Of a DNA stretch of 12,644 nt, positions 1-6,550 are shown piece by piece (the stretch's first letter is position 1; every line of letters begins with the position of its first letter). The notes under the pieces were generated by a model. It had not been told where the DNA came from, did no database searches, and saw only the letters and a list, made by a program, of their open reading frames with translations. The stretch is from Christensenella sp. UBA4379 (GTDB taxonomy: Bacteria > Bacillota > Clostridia > Christensenellales > Aristaeellaceae): the NCBI GenBank assembly GCA_002391225.1, contig DGRV01000049.1, forward strand, positions 1 through 12,644, written 5' to 3'. The translations under genes were made by a program, and so were the position numbers.

Positions 1-758
1 GCCAGGGGAGAGGTTTCGCTGGTGACGGCGACCATGTGCTTGGCGGGATCCAGGCCGGCGTTCCGGAGCGCGTCCTTGACGAAGGATTCGTTCGTCAGCG
101 TTTCCAGCGTCGTGCCGGATTTGGAAACAAGAATGAACAGGGAGTGCTTGAGGTCGACGTCGTTCAGCACGGCGGCGGCGTCGTCCGGGTCCACGTTGCT
201 GATGAACCGAGCGCCCATCTTAAACGTGCCGTTCTTTTTCGCCCAGTTTTCCAGCGCCAGGTACATGGCGCGGGGGCCAAGGTCGCTTCCGCCGATGCCG
301 ATCTGCACCGCGGTGGTGAATTTTTCGCCCTGGGCGTTGGTGATCTTGCCGGAATGTACGTCTCTTGCGAAGGCGGCGGCCTTTTTCTGTTCTCTTACGT
401 AAAATTCACGCTTGTTGACGTTGTCGGCGACCACGTCCTTGCCCAGCTGTCCGCGGGTCAGCTGATGCAGCACCAGGCGCTTTTCGCCGGTGTTGATCAC
501 TTCGCCTTCGTACAGGGCCTGATATTTTTCGGTGAGCTGCGCTTCCTGCGCCAGCGCTTTCAGGGAGGCCAGGGTGCCGTCGTCCACCGCTTTGGCGGCG
601 TAATGGTAGGAAAGGCCCTCGGCCATCGGCACGGCGTATTTGCGGACGCGCTCGGCGCCGTTTTCGCCCTGCATCGCTTCGCGCAGGTTCACCTTGCGGG
701 GTTCGGCGCAGAGCGCCTGATAGCTTTTCAGTTCGTCCAGGTTTTTCCAGGAGATCAT
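1..758 (-). CDS. pgi: Glucose-6-phosphate isomerase, N-terminal part (3' end beyond the window)
   Basis: Interconverts glucose-6-phosphate and fructose-6-phosphate in cytoplasmic glycolysis and gluconeogenesis. About 252 residues are visible. The sugar-phosphate-binding signatures are clear: GIGGSDLGP at about residues 154-162 and SKSGTTLET at about 212-220. An earlier segment, NTGEKRLVLHQLTRG (about 89-103), matches the conserved 'N-TE-R-VLH--LR' region of the family. The C-terminal catalytic Glu, His and Lys regions lie outside the window. The ATG at 758 follows a GGAAGGGTGG ribosome binding site; a slightly earlier ATG is in another frame. The gene starts 26 bases after the sigH stop on the same strand, so it is probably cotranscribed. 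That is unusual, because sigH is often followed by rpmG-secE-nusG. The family assignment is very secure; completeness cannot be judged. Confidence 0.96.
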   Translation of the reverse strand, partial: MISWKNLDELKSYQALCAEPRKVNLREAMQGENGAERVRKYAVPMAEGLSYHYAAKAVDDGTLASLKALAQEAQLTEKYQALYEGEVINTGEKRLVLHQLTRGQLGKDVVADNVNKREFYVREQKKAAAFARDVHSGKITNAQGEKFTTAVQIGIGGSDLGPRAMYLALENWAKKNGTFKMGARFISNVDPDDAAAVLNDVDLKHSLFILVSKSGTTLETLTNESFVKDALRNAGLDPAKHMVAVTSETSPL

Positions 759-784
759 AGTAAACCACCCTTCCTTTTTTTGAA

Positions 785-1471
785 TTATTCCATTTGGTCC
801 ATTTTTTTCTTTTCGTCCAGCAGCTTGGTCAGTTTCTTTTTGATCCGCTGCAGGGCGTTGTCGATGGATTTGACATGACGGCCCAGGTCCTCGGCGATCT
901 GCTGATAGCTGGCACCGTCCAGGAAGCACTGGAGCACCTTCTGCTCCAGCTCGGAAAGCATGCTTTCAATCTGCGTCTCGATGTGGGACAGGTCCTCCTG
1001 GCTAATATAAAGGTCCTCCGGGTTGGTTACCCGGCCTTCCAGTACATCCAGCAGGGTCCTGTCAGACTCCTCGTCATAGAGCGGCTTATTCAGGGAAACA
1101 TAGCTGTTGAGGGCGTAATGCTTCTGCCTGGTGGCCGTTTTGATGGCCGTGATGATCTGCCGTTTGACGCACAGCTCGGCAAAAGCGCGGAATGTCGTGA
1201 GCTTGTCCGGGTTATAGTCGCGGATGGCTTTGTACAGGCCGATCATGCCTTCCTGTACGATGTCCTCGTGGTCCGCGCCGATCAGGAAATAGCTGCGCGC
1301 CCGCGCCCTGACGAAGTTTTTGTACTTGTCCAGCAGAAAGGGGAGGGCTTCGCCGTCTCCCTTCTGTGCGAGCTCCACCAGTTCTTCGTCCGTCATGGAG
1401 GCGTAGCGCTCAGCACCGGCCTGACTGTCCCAGGCATAAGGGTCGTTCAGCTCGTTTTTTTGTTCGTCCAT
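785..1471 (-). CDS. sigH: RNA polymerase sigma factor SigH (Spo0H-type sigma-70 family)
   Basis: Directs RNA polymerase to transition-phase promoters; in Bacillus SigH controls entry into sporulation and competence. The 228-residue length is close to the roughly 218 of B. subtilis SigH. Near-invariant SigH blocks are visible. NFVRARARSYFLIGADHEDIVQEGMIGLYK (about residues 52-81, written here only as a landmark) is region 2, and FRAFAELCVKRQIITAIK-type residues at 94-111 form regions 2.3-2.4. Residues 113-140 carry TRQKH, LNSY and DEESDRTLLDV. Region 4 (about 175-215) ends in a helix-turn-helix with RHVKSIDNALQR. The start at 1471 has a GAGG five bases upstream; a Met at residue 26 is a possible but less likely start. 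It lies 31 bases after rlmB and 26 before pgi. I saw no convincing promoter of its own. Its presence suggests, but does not prove, a sporulating ancestry. Confidence 0.96.
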   Translation of the reverse strand: MDEQKNELNDPYAWDSQAGAERYASMTDEELVELAQKGDGEALPFLLDKYKNFVRARARSYFLIGADHEDIVQEGMIGLYKAIRDYNPDKLTTFRAFAELCVKRQIITAIKTATRQKHYALNSYVSLNKPLYDEESDRTLLDVLEGRVTNPEDLYISQEDLSHIETQIESMLSELEQKVLQCFLDGASYQQIAEDLGRHVKSIDNALQRIKKKLTKLLDEKKKMDQME

Positions 1472-1502
1472 AAAAGCCTCAAGAGAAACAAATGAATTTG
1501 CT

Positions 1503-2576
1503 TTACTTGTTTTTGACGGCGGCGTAAAGCAGCACGCCGGCGGCCACGGAGGCGTTCAGGGATTCGACCCCGCCGTACATGGGCAACTTCACCTTGAAGT
1601 CGGCGGTGTCCAGCGCCAGGCGAGAAATCCCTTCGCCCTCCGAGCCGATCATCAGGGCCATGGGCGCTTCCATGGAAAGGGTCCTGTAATCCTCTCCCTC
1701 CATGTCGGCGGCATAGATCCAGATGCCCTGCGCTTTGAGGGACTTGATCGTGCTGACCAGGTTGGTGACCCTCGCGACCTTGATGGTTTCCACTGCGCCC
1801 GCGCTGGCTTTGACCGCAGCAGGGGTCAGACCGGCGGCCCTGCGCATCGGCACGATCACGCCGTGAGCGCCGACGCAGGCGGCGGTACGGATGATGGCGC
1901 CGAGGTTGTGAGGGTCCGTGATCCCATCCAGAATGACCAGGAAGGGCGCTTCGCCCTTCTCCTGGGCTTCCTTGAGCATGCTTTCCACCGTCGCGTACTG
2001 GTAGGCGGAAGCGTAGGCGATGATGCCCTGGTGGTGCGGGGTGATCTCGTCCAGCCGGGAACGCTCCACCACCTGAACGGGGATTCCTTTCTGCCGGGCC
2101 GTGGAGACGATTTCCCGGGCGGAGCCGGTCAGGTCTCCCTTGGCGACGAGGAGCTTTTCGATATCGCGGTCGGCTTTCAGGGCTTCCCGGATGGGGTTGC
2201 GGCCGGACAGCAGGTTTTCCGGCTCGCGGGTGTAGGGCGTGTCAAATTCGCCGCTGGGGCCGTAGCGCTTGGGCTGCGGAGCTTTTTTATCCATCACAGG
2301 GGTAGGGGCGGCCTTGGGAGCGGGCGTCCATTCCTGGCCGCGGGTAGAGCGGCTCTGCTGAGAGCCCGGCTTGGGCGCGCGGCGCTCGGGGCGGGCGGGC
2401 CGATAGCTGTCATTCTTTTCCCAGGGCTTTCCCTGAGGCTTTCCGCCATGACCAAAGCTGCGGGAGGAGGACTGGCTTTTGCCGGGGCGGCCCCGGCCGT
2501 AATCCTGGTCGTCATGCCACAGGCTGTTTTTCTTCTGCTGACGGTCCGGCTTTTTCCGGCTGTCGTAAAATGCCAT
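1503..2576 (-). CDS. rlmB: 23S rRNA 2'-O-methyltransferase RlmB (TrmH/SpoU family) with long basic N-terminal extension
   Basis: SPOUT-fold, SAM-dependent enzyme expected to methylate the ribose of a conserved guanosine in the 23S rRNA peptidyl-transferase region (Gm2251 in E. coli numbering). Conserved protein begins at LSGRNPIREAL (about residue 123), the SpoU substrate-binding domain, and runs to about 200. The knotted catalytic domain follows with motif 1 NLGAIIRTA (224-232), motif 2 IGSEGEGIS (310-318) and motif 3 PMYGGVESLNASVAAG (332-347). Residues 1-120 are an Arg/Lys/Pro/Gly/Ser/Gln-rich, probably disordered extension. With 357 residues the protein is about 110 longer than the roughly 250-residue family norm. 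The start ATG at 2576 is preceded by GTGAGG, which lies inside the last codons of thyX, so the two are probably translationally coupled. A tRNA-type TrmH is less likely given this gene neighbourhood. Confidence 0.93.
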   Translation of the reverse strand: MAFYDSRKKPDRQQKKNSLWHDDQDYGRGRPGKSQSSSRSFGHGGKPQGKPWEKNDSYRPARPERRAPKPGSQQSRSTRGQEWTPAPKAAPTPVMDKKAPQPKRYGPSGEFDTPYTREPENLLSGRNPIREALKADRDIEKLLVAKGDLTGSAREIVSTARQKGIPVQVVERSRLDEITPHHQGIIAYASAYQYATVESMLKEAQEKGEAPFLVILDGITDPHNLGAIIRTAACVGAHGVIVPMRRAAGLTPAAVKASAGAVETIKVARVTNLVSTIKSLKAQGIWIYAADMEGEDYRTLSMEAPMALMIGSEGEGISRLALDTADFKVKLPMYGGVESLNASVAAGVLLYAAVKNK

Positions 2577-2581
2577 AGGAT

Positions 2582-3319
2582 TTATACCTCACTTGTTTTC
2601 AGGTTCTTAAATGTTTCACGGATTTCCGCTGCTTTTCCGCAGCTTTTTGATCCTTCCGGGCAGGGACCGGTCAGGCAGGAAGGCCCGGCGTCGTCGAACA
2701 GGACGGGCGCGGCTTCCCGGCAAAGGGCGAGCATTTTGGTAGCCAGGGAGCGGATTTCCCACTGCGCGCGCTCGCAGCACCGCAGGGAGAAGAAGTGACG
2801 AAGCTCCCGGGCGTTCATCGTCATCACCAGCCTTGTAGAACAGGCGTTGGGCAGGACGAAACGGGCGTCCTCGTTCGCGGACGAGTCATTGTCAAAGGCT
2901 TCCTGCCATTCTTCGTACCACCGGCCGATGGTCTCCATCTGCTTGATGTATTCCGCTTCCTTTTCGGGCCCCAGGGCGGAGATTCTCGGAGGAACGACGC
3001 AGGAAAACCGGTCTTTCAGGGAAACGTAGCGCTGGCTCTGTACGCTGAAGGAGGCGATCCTGTGCCTGGTCAGCTGGGCGAGCAGGGCCCTGGAAACGCC
3101 TTCCACATAGAAGGTGAAGCTCGCGTGCTCCAGCACCGACAGATGGCCGGAATGGATCACGCTCTTGAGAAAGGCAGCCTGGTCTTCGGTGCATACTTTT
3201 TCCTTTAGCCCGTCATATGGCAGGGCGGAATAGCAGACCCTGGCTGCCAGCGCGCAGACCGAGAGGGGATCGGGCGTATGGGCAATCAGGCGGACAAATG
3301 GTTCTGCCTGCTGTATCAT
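2582..3319 (-). CDS. thyX: Flavin-dependent thymidylate synthase ThyX
   Basis: Makes dTMP from dUMP using methylenetetrahydrofolate, FAD and NADPH, without needing dihydrofolate reductase turnover. The 245-residue protein carries the ThyX signature RHRxxS...SxRY as RHRIASFSVQSQRY (85-98). It also has NEDARFVLP (149-157) and MNARELRHFFSLR (168-180), which form the FAD and dUMP sites. SGHLSVLEHASFTF (57-70) is the conserved N-terminal block. The C-terminus has three spaced cysteines (C215, C220, C227) in a PCPEGSKSCGK-type tail that I associate with clostridial members. AAGGAG lies nine bases before the ATG at 3319. The gene sits between mrnC (17-base gap) and rlmB (5-base gap), an order seen in Clostridia. 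No thyA is visible here, so ThyX may be the main dTMP source, but that needs the rest of the genome. Confidence 0.97.
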   Translation of the reverse strand: MIQQAEPFVRLIAHTPDPLSVCALAARVCYSALPYDGLKEKVCTEDQAAFLKSVIHSGHLSVLEHASFTFYVEGVSRALLAQLTRHRIASFSVQSQRYVSLKDRFSCVVPPRISALGPEKEAEYIKQMETIGRWYEEWQEAFDNDSSANEDARFVLPNACSTRLVMTMNARELRHFFSLRCCERAQWEIRSLATKMLALCREAAPVLFDDAGPSCLTGPCPEGSKSCGKAAEIRETFKNLKTSEV

Positions 3320-3336
3320 CAGAAGTAGCTCCTTAT

Positions 3337-3744
3337 TTAAATCGTAATGTGGCTGAGCAGTTCGTTGAGCCGTTCCGCCTGGCCGGTCAGAAAGAGATAG
3401 CCGATCAGGGCTTCCAGGGCGGTGGCGCTGGCGTATTCCTGGTGGCTGACGCCCTTGGGAGCGGCGTGGTGGACGTGGGTGTTCCGCCCCCGGCGAACAA
3501 TCGCTTCTTCCGCCGGGGTCAGCAGCGGCAGCAGCGTTTCCAGAGTTTCCGCCTGGGCATGGGCGTTGACGGAGGCCACCGCACGGTGATGCATGTCTCC
3601 CGCCCGGATGCCTTTTAGGGTCAGGCGTCCCCGGACGTATACGTCGAATACGGAATCCCCGATGTAGGCCAGCTCCAGCGTGCCCAGTCGACGGCCGTCA
3701 TCCTCCGGCAGAGAAGGGGAAGGAAAAAATGGTTTTTCTTCCAT
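3337..3744 (-). CDS. mrnC: Mini-ribonuclease III (MrnC)
   Basis: Small double-strand-specific RNase that matures both ends of 23S rRNA in Bacillus. It is an RNase III catalytic domain without the dsRNA-binding domain, which fits the 135-residue length. The catalytic motif LELAYIGDSVFDVYVR (23-38) holds the metal-binding Asp at 30. RRGRN is at 84-88, and ATALEALIGYLFL (107-119) supplies the second acidic residue, Glu111. A His-rich segment (HVHHAAPKG) lies between them. The ATG at 3744 is three bases after the AraC gene stop, in the context TAA-AAG-ATG. I see no Shine-Dalgarno sequence upstream, so translation probably depends on reinitiation by ribosomes finishing the AraC gene. No better in-frame start with a ribosome binding site was found. 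It precedes thyX and rlmB, and joins RlmB in 23S rRNA processing. Confidence 0.95.
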   Translation of the reverse strand: MEEKPFFPSPSLPEDDGRRLGTLELAYIGDSVFDVYVRGRLTLKGIRAGDMHHRAVASVNAHAQAETLETLLPLLTPAEEAIVRRGRNTHVHHAAPKGVSHQEYASATALEALIGYLFLTGQAERLNELLSHITI

Positions 3745-3747
3745 CTT

Positions 3748-4620
3748 TTACTTGGTGGCGGTTTTGCTGTAAGCGGACGGGCTCATGCCGACGATGTTTT
3801 TGAACGTCTTAGAGAAATGATAGGGGTCGTTCATGCCGACCTCCACGCCCGCTTGGCGGACGGAGTAGCCGTCCTTGAGCAGGATCTTGGCCCGCTCCAT
3901 TTTGCAGTACAGCTGATAGCTCTGGGGCGGCATGCCGACTTCGGAAACGAAGCGCTTGCGGAAGGTTTCCACCGGCATACGGCTGAGGGCGGCCATTTCA
4001 GCCAGGGAGAAGGAATCCTTGTACTGATTCTTCCGCATGGCGTCGACCACCTTGGCGATCTCGTGGGACAGCACGGCGTCCATGGCGACCGGCTGGCCGG
4101 AATGAGAGGCGAGCATGGCCCAGAGCAGCTGCTGCAGCTGGGCGGAGGAGGCGTCCTGAGAGGCGGCGATGCGGACCGTTGCCTGGACAATGTGGCTGGC
4201 CAGGTTGATCTGGGAAGGAAGAGCGCCCTGCTTCATCATATGATGCGGGAGCGCGCCCATGCGCTGCAGGAAGGAACCGGACAGGGTGCCGCCCACAGAG
4301 ATCCATAGAATCCGCGCCTCCTGGGGGACGACCATCGTGACCGGCAGATGGTTCGGGGGAATCATGCAGCAGTCGCCGGCCCGGAGGTTCAGCTCCATCG
4401 TGTCGTCGCGCATGGTCAGCGATCCGGATTCCGCCGCCAGCCAGAGCCACTGGTCAAAGGAACGGAGCAGATAGGAATCCGCCTGCAGCATGGCGCTGCC
4501 GGAGGCGGTGATATAAATGCCGCTGGCGCTGGCAAGGGAATCGGGCGTGTGAGCGCTTTCCACCAGTACGGCCGGAACGGGATGATCCCCGTTGGATAAG
4601 AAAAGTAAAGATTCCGACAT
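3748..4620 (-). CDS. AraC-family transcriptional regulator with cupin-like sensor domain
   Basis: A 290-residue DNA-binding regulator. The N-terminal half (to about 135) looks like a cupin effector domain: beta-rich, with the MELNLRAGDCCMIPPN segment near 75-90. The C-terminus (about 188-288) is a typical AraC domain with two helix-turn-helices: FSLAEMAALSRMPVETFRKRF and the second one leading to DPYHFSKTFKNIVGMSPSAY. The start is placed at ATG 4620 because AAGGAGG lies eight bases upstream. A TTG two codons earlier (4626) would leave only a two-base spacer. The gene is divergent from the ABC exporter pair at 4823 and heads the operon continuing into mrnC. It may therefore regulate the exporter, its own operon or both. 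The effector ligand cannot be told from the sequence. Family is certain; target is inference. Confidence 0.93.
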   Translation of the reverse strand: MSESLLFLSNGDHPVPAVLVESAHTPDSLASASGIYITASGSAMLQADSYLLRSFDQWLWLAAESGSLTMRDDTMELNLRAGDCCMIPPNHLPVTMVVPQEARILWISVGGTLSGSFLQRMGALPHHMMKQGALPSQINLASHIVQATVRIAASQDASSAQLQQLLWAMLASHSGQPVAMDAVLSHEIAKVVDAMRKNQYKDSFSLAEMAALSRMPVETFRKRFVSEVGMPPQSYQLYCKMERAKILLKDGYSVRQAGVEVGMNDPYHFSKTFKNIVGMSPSAYSKTATK

Positions 4621-4650
4621 AGTCAATCCCTCCTTATTTTACAATTAAAT
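4621..4650 (-). promoter_or_regulatory. 5' UTR and ribosome binding site of the AraC gene
   Basis: Reading the minus strand, AAGGAGG is followed by GATTGACT and then ATG at 4620, an ideal eight-base spacer. This site decides the start codon, because the upstream TTG at 4626 is only two bases from the same Shine-Dalgarno. The expected transcript start is near 4644, giving a leader of about 24 bases. Confidence 0.8.
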
Positions 4651-4679
4651 ATTATATACGCCAGATTGTACATTGTCAA
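4651..4679 (-). promoter_or_regulatory. Perfect-consensus sigma-A promoter for the AraC-mrnC-thyX-rlmB-sigH-pgi operon
   Basis: On the minus strand TTGACA (4679-4674) is followed by exactly 17 bases and TATAAT (4656-4651). Every position of both hexamers and the spacer matches the housekeeping sigma-70/sigma-A consensus. It lies about 30 bases upstream of the AraC start with a strong ribosome binding site between them. Such a strong core promoter often needs a repressor. The -10 overlaps one arm of a candidate operator (4654-4662). Confidence 0.88.
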
Positions 4680-4739
4680 TTCTTCTAACCAAAAAATACA
4701 AGTTTTATTTCAGCAACATGTGTCCGTCCGGGCGTATTT
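4654..4739. repeat. Candidate operator: imperfect inverted repeat in the divergent promoter region
   Basis: ATATACGCC at 4654-4662 and GGCGTATTT at 4731-4739 match as an inverted repeat in 8 of 9 positions, with centres about 77 bases apart. The first arm overlaps the -10 of the AraC promoter. The second lies about 25 bases upstream of the -35 of the exporter promoter, where an AraC-type activator commonly binds. Nine-base arms in AT-rich DNA can arise by chance, so this is only suggestive. Confidence 0.4.
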
Positions 4740-4762
4740 CTTTCAGGAATAAGATAAAAGGG

Positions 4763-4791
4763 TTTGTAAAACCTCCGTTTCATGTTATACT
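4763..4791 (+). promoter_or_regulatory. Promoter of the ABC exporter operon (extended -10)
   Basis: TTGTAA (4764-4769) is followed by 16 bases and TATACT (4786-4791), matching consensus at 4 and 5 of 6 positions. TG at 4783-4784, one base before the -10, makes it an extended -10 promoter. The predicted transcript start near 4798 leaves a leader of about 25 bases. The weaker -35 fits a promoter helped by an activator. Confidence 0.7.
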
Positions 4792-4822
4792 GGAATGGAT
4801 ACCAAGGAAGGAAAGGCGCAGC

Positions 4823-6550
4823 ATGAAGTATCTGAGAATCTATTTAAAGAAGTATATGCGGGAAAGCATCCTGGCGCCATTGTTCAAGATGCTGGAGGCG
4901 CTGTTTGACCTGTTTGTGCCCATCGTCGTCGCCCGTCTGATCAATACAGGCATCGGGGAGAGGGACAGCGGGGTCGTCTGGCAGTCCTTTATGATCCTGA
5001 TCGCGCTGGCGCTGATCGGCCTTTTGTGCAGCTTTGTGGCCCAGTATTTTGCCGCGAAGGCAGCGACGGGAACCGCGGCCGGGATGCGCCACGACCTGAT
5101 GAAGCACATCTACGGTCTGGATTCTTCCTCCATCGACCAGATCGGCACCAGCACTCTGATCACCCGGATGACCAGCGACATGAATCAGGTGCAGAACGGG
5201 CTCAACCTGTTCCTCCGCTTGTTTCTCCGTTCGCCCTTCATCGTATTCGGCGCGATGGTGATGGCGTTTACCATTGACAGCGGCATCGCGCTGATCTTTG
5301 TCTGCACCATTCCTATCCTCTCCGTCATTATCTTCGGGGTGATGAAGTGGACCTCTCCGCGCTACCGGCAGATTCAGGAAAAGCTGGACCTGGTGACCCG
5401 GGCGACCCGGCAGAACCTTTCCGGCGTTCGGGTCATCCGGGCCTTCGGCCGGGAAGAGGACGAGGTAAAGGCCTTCCAGGAAAGCAACCATCAGCTGAAC
5501 ACCATGCAGAACCTGGTCGGCAGGATTTCCTCCCTGATGAACCCGCTGACCTACGTCGTAGTCAACCTGGGCATCGTAGCGGTACTGTACGCGGGCGCCC
5601 GGAAGGTGGACGGCGGTGTTCTGCTGAACGGCAATGTCATCGCCCTGGTCAACTACCTGAGCCAGATCCTGGTGGAGCTGATCAAGCTGGCGAACCTGAT
5701 CGTCACCCTCAGCCGGTCTGCCGCGAGCCTGCGACGCATCGAGGACGTGCTGGATCGAAAGCCCTCCATGGCCTTCCCGGAGGGCCAGAAAGCCCTGCCT
5801 TTGACGGACGAGGCTGTTCGTTTTGACCGCGTTTCCCTGACCTATGCTGGCGCGGGGGACGCGTCGCTGCACGATATCTCTTTTACTGCCCTCAAAGGAC
5901 AGACCATCGGCGTGATCGGCGGGACCGGCAGCGGCAAAACCTCCCTGGTCAGCCTGATCAACCGCATGTATGACGCGACGGAGGGAATGGTATCCGTGTA
6001 CGGCCTGCCCGTCCGGGACTGGGACAGGGAGCAGCTGCGCTGCATGGTCGGTGTGGTGCCGCAGAAGGCACAGCTCTTTTCCGGGACCATCCGGGAGAAC
6101 CTGCTCTGGGGCAATCCGGGCGCTTCTGAGGATGAACTCTGGGAAGCCCTCACCGCGGCCCAAGCGGCTGATTTTGTGCGGATCAAGCCGGACGGGCTGG
6201 AGGAGCGGATCGAGCAGGGCGGGCGGAATCTGTCCGGCGGCCAGCGCCAACGCCTGACGATCGCCCGGGCCCTGGTGCGCAAGCCCTCGATCCTGATCCT
6301 GGACGACAGCGCCAGTGCCCTGGACTTTGCGACCGACGCGGCCCTCCGCAAAGCTCTTCGGGAACTGCCCTGGGAAACGACCTGCCTGATTGTATCTCAG
6401 CGCACTTCCAGCATCCGCCACGCGGATCAGATTCTCGTATTGGAAGACGGCCGTCTGGCGGCGCGCGGCACGCACAAGGAACTGCTCTCCTCCTGCCCGG
6501 TCTATCAGGAAATCTACGACAGCCAGTTCCGCAAGGAGGGTGATCAGTGA
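4823..6550 (+). CDS. ABC exporter half-transporter, degenerate-site subunit of a heterodimer
   Basis: A 575-residue membrane half-transporter: six predicted membrane helices (about 15-40, 55-78, 128-150, 153-175, 238-260, 265-293) followed by a nucleotide-binding domain. Walker A is GGTGSGKT (366-373), the Q-loop region VVPQKAQLFSGTIREN, the signature LSGGQ (470-474) and Walker B ends at D494. The residue after it, normally the catalytic Glu, is Asp495. The switch-loop His is Gln526 (VSQRTSS). This is the pattern of the degenerate-site subunit of heterodimeric exporters such as TM287/288, BmrCD or LmrCD. The ATG at 4823 is chosen because GGAAAGG lies six bases upstream and the membrane domain begins there. 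An in-frame TTG at 4673 would add 50 unlikely residues and overlap the AraC promoter. The stop overlaps the next gene's start. The substrate is unknown; drug or lipid export are the family norms. Confidence 0.94.
   Translation: MKYLRIYLKKYMRESILAPLFKMLEALFDLFVPIVVARLINTGIGERDSGVVWQSFMILIALALIGLLCSFVAQYFAAKAATGTAAGMRHDLMKHIYGLDSSSIDQIGTSTLITRMTSDMNQVQNGLNLFLRLFLRSPFIVFGAMVMAFTIDSGIALIFVCTIPILSVIIFGVMKWTSPRYRQIQEKLDLVTRATRQNLSGVRVIRAFGREEDEVKAFQESNHQLNTMQNLVGRISSLMNPLTYVVVNLGIVAVLYAGARKVDGGVLLNGNVIALVNYLSQILVELIKLANLIVTLSRSAASLRRIEDVLDRKPSMAFPEGQKALPLTDEAVRFDRVSLTYAGAGDASLHDISFTALKGQTIGVIGGTGSGKTSLVSLINRMYDATEGMVSVYGLPVRDWDREQLRCMVGVVPQKAQLFSGTIRENLLWGNPGASEDELWEALTAAQAADFVRIKPDGLEERIEQGGRNLSGGQRQRLTIARALVRKPSILILDDSASALDFATDAALRKALRELPWETTCLIVSQRTSSIRHADQILVLEDGRLAARGTHKELLSSCPVYQEIYDSQFRKEGDQ
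6533..6539 (+). promoter_or_regulatory. Ribosome binding site of the second exporter gene
   Basis: AAGGAGG inside the last codons of the first exporter gene. It is seven to eight bases from a GTG at 6547 and ten from the ATG at 6550. The ATG shares one base with the TGA stop (TGATG), an arrangement typical of tightly coupled translation, and fits equal synthesis of the two subunits. Confidence 0.75.

Noticed and set aside
36..878. A 280-codon plus-strand frame over pgi and the end of sigH
   Set aside because: It runs antisense across two clear genes, with no motif and no ribosome binding site.
1863..2798. A 311-codon plus-strand frame over rlmB and thyX
   Set aside because: It is antisense to two well-supported genes and resembles no protein family I know.
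4671..4680. ATTG ... CAAT symmetry over the AraC promoter -35
   Set aside because: Four-base arms in AT-rich sequence are expected by chance; the longer inverted repeat nearby is the better operator candidate.
4673..4822. A 50-residue upstream extension of the first ABC exporter subunit from a TTG
   Set aside because: The TTG has no ribosome binding site, the segment overlaps the AraC promoter and contains the exporter promoter, and the ATG at 4823 has a good site and starts the conserved domain.
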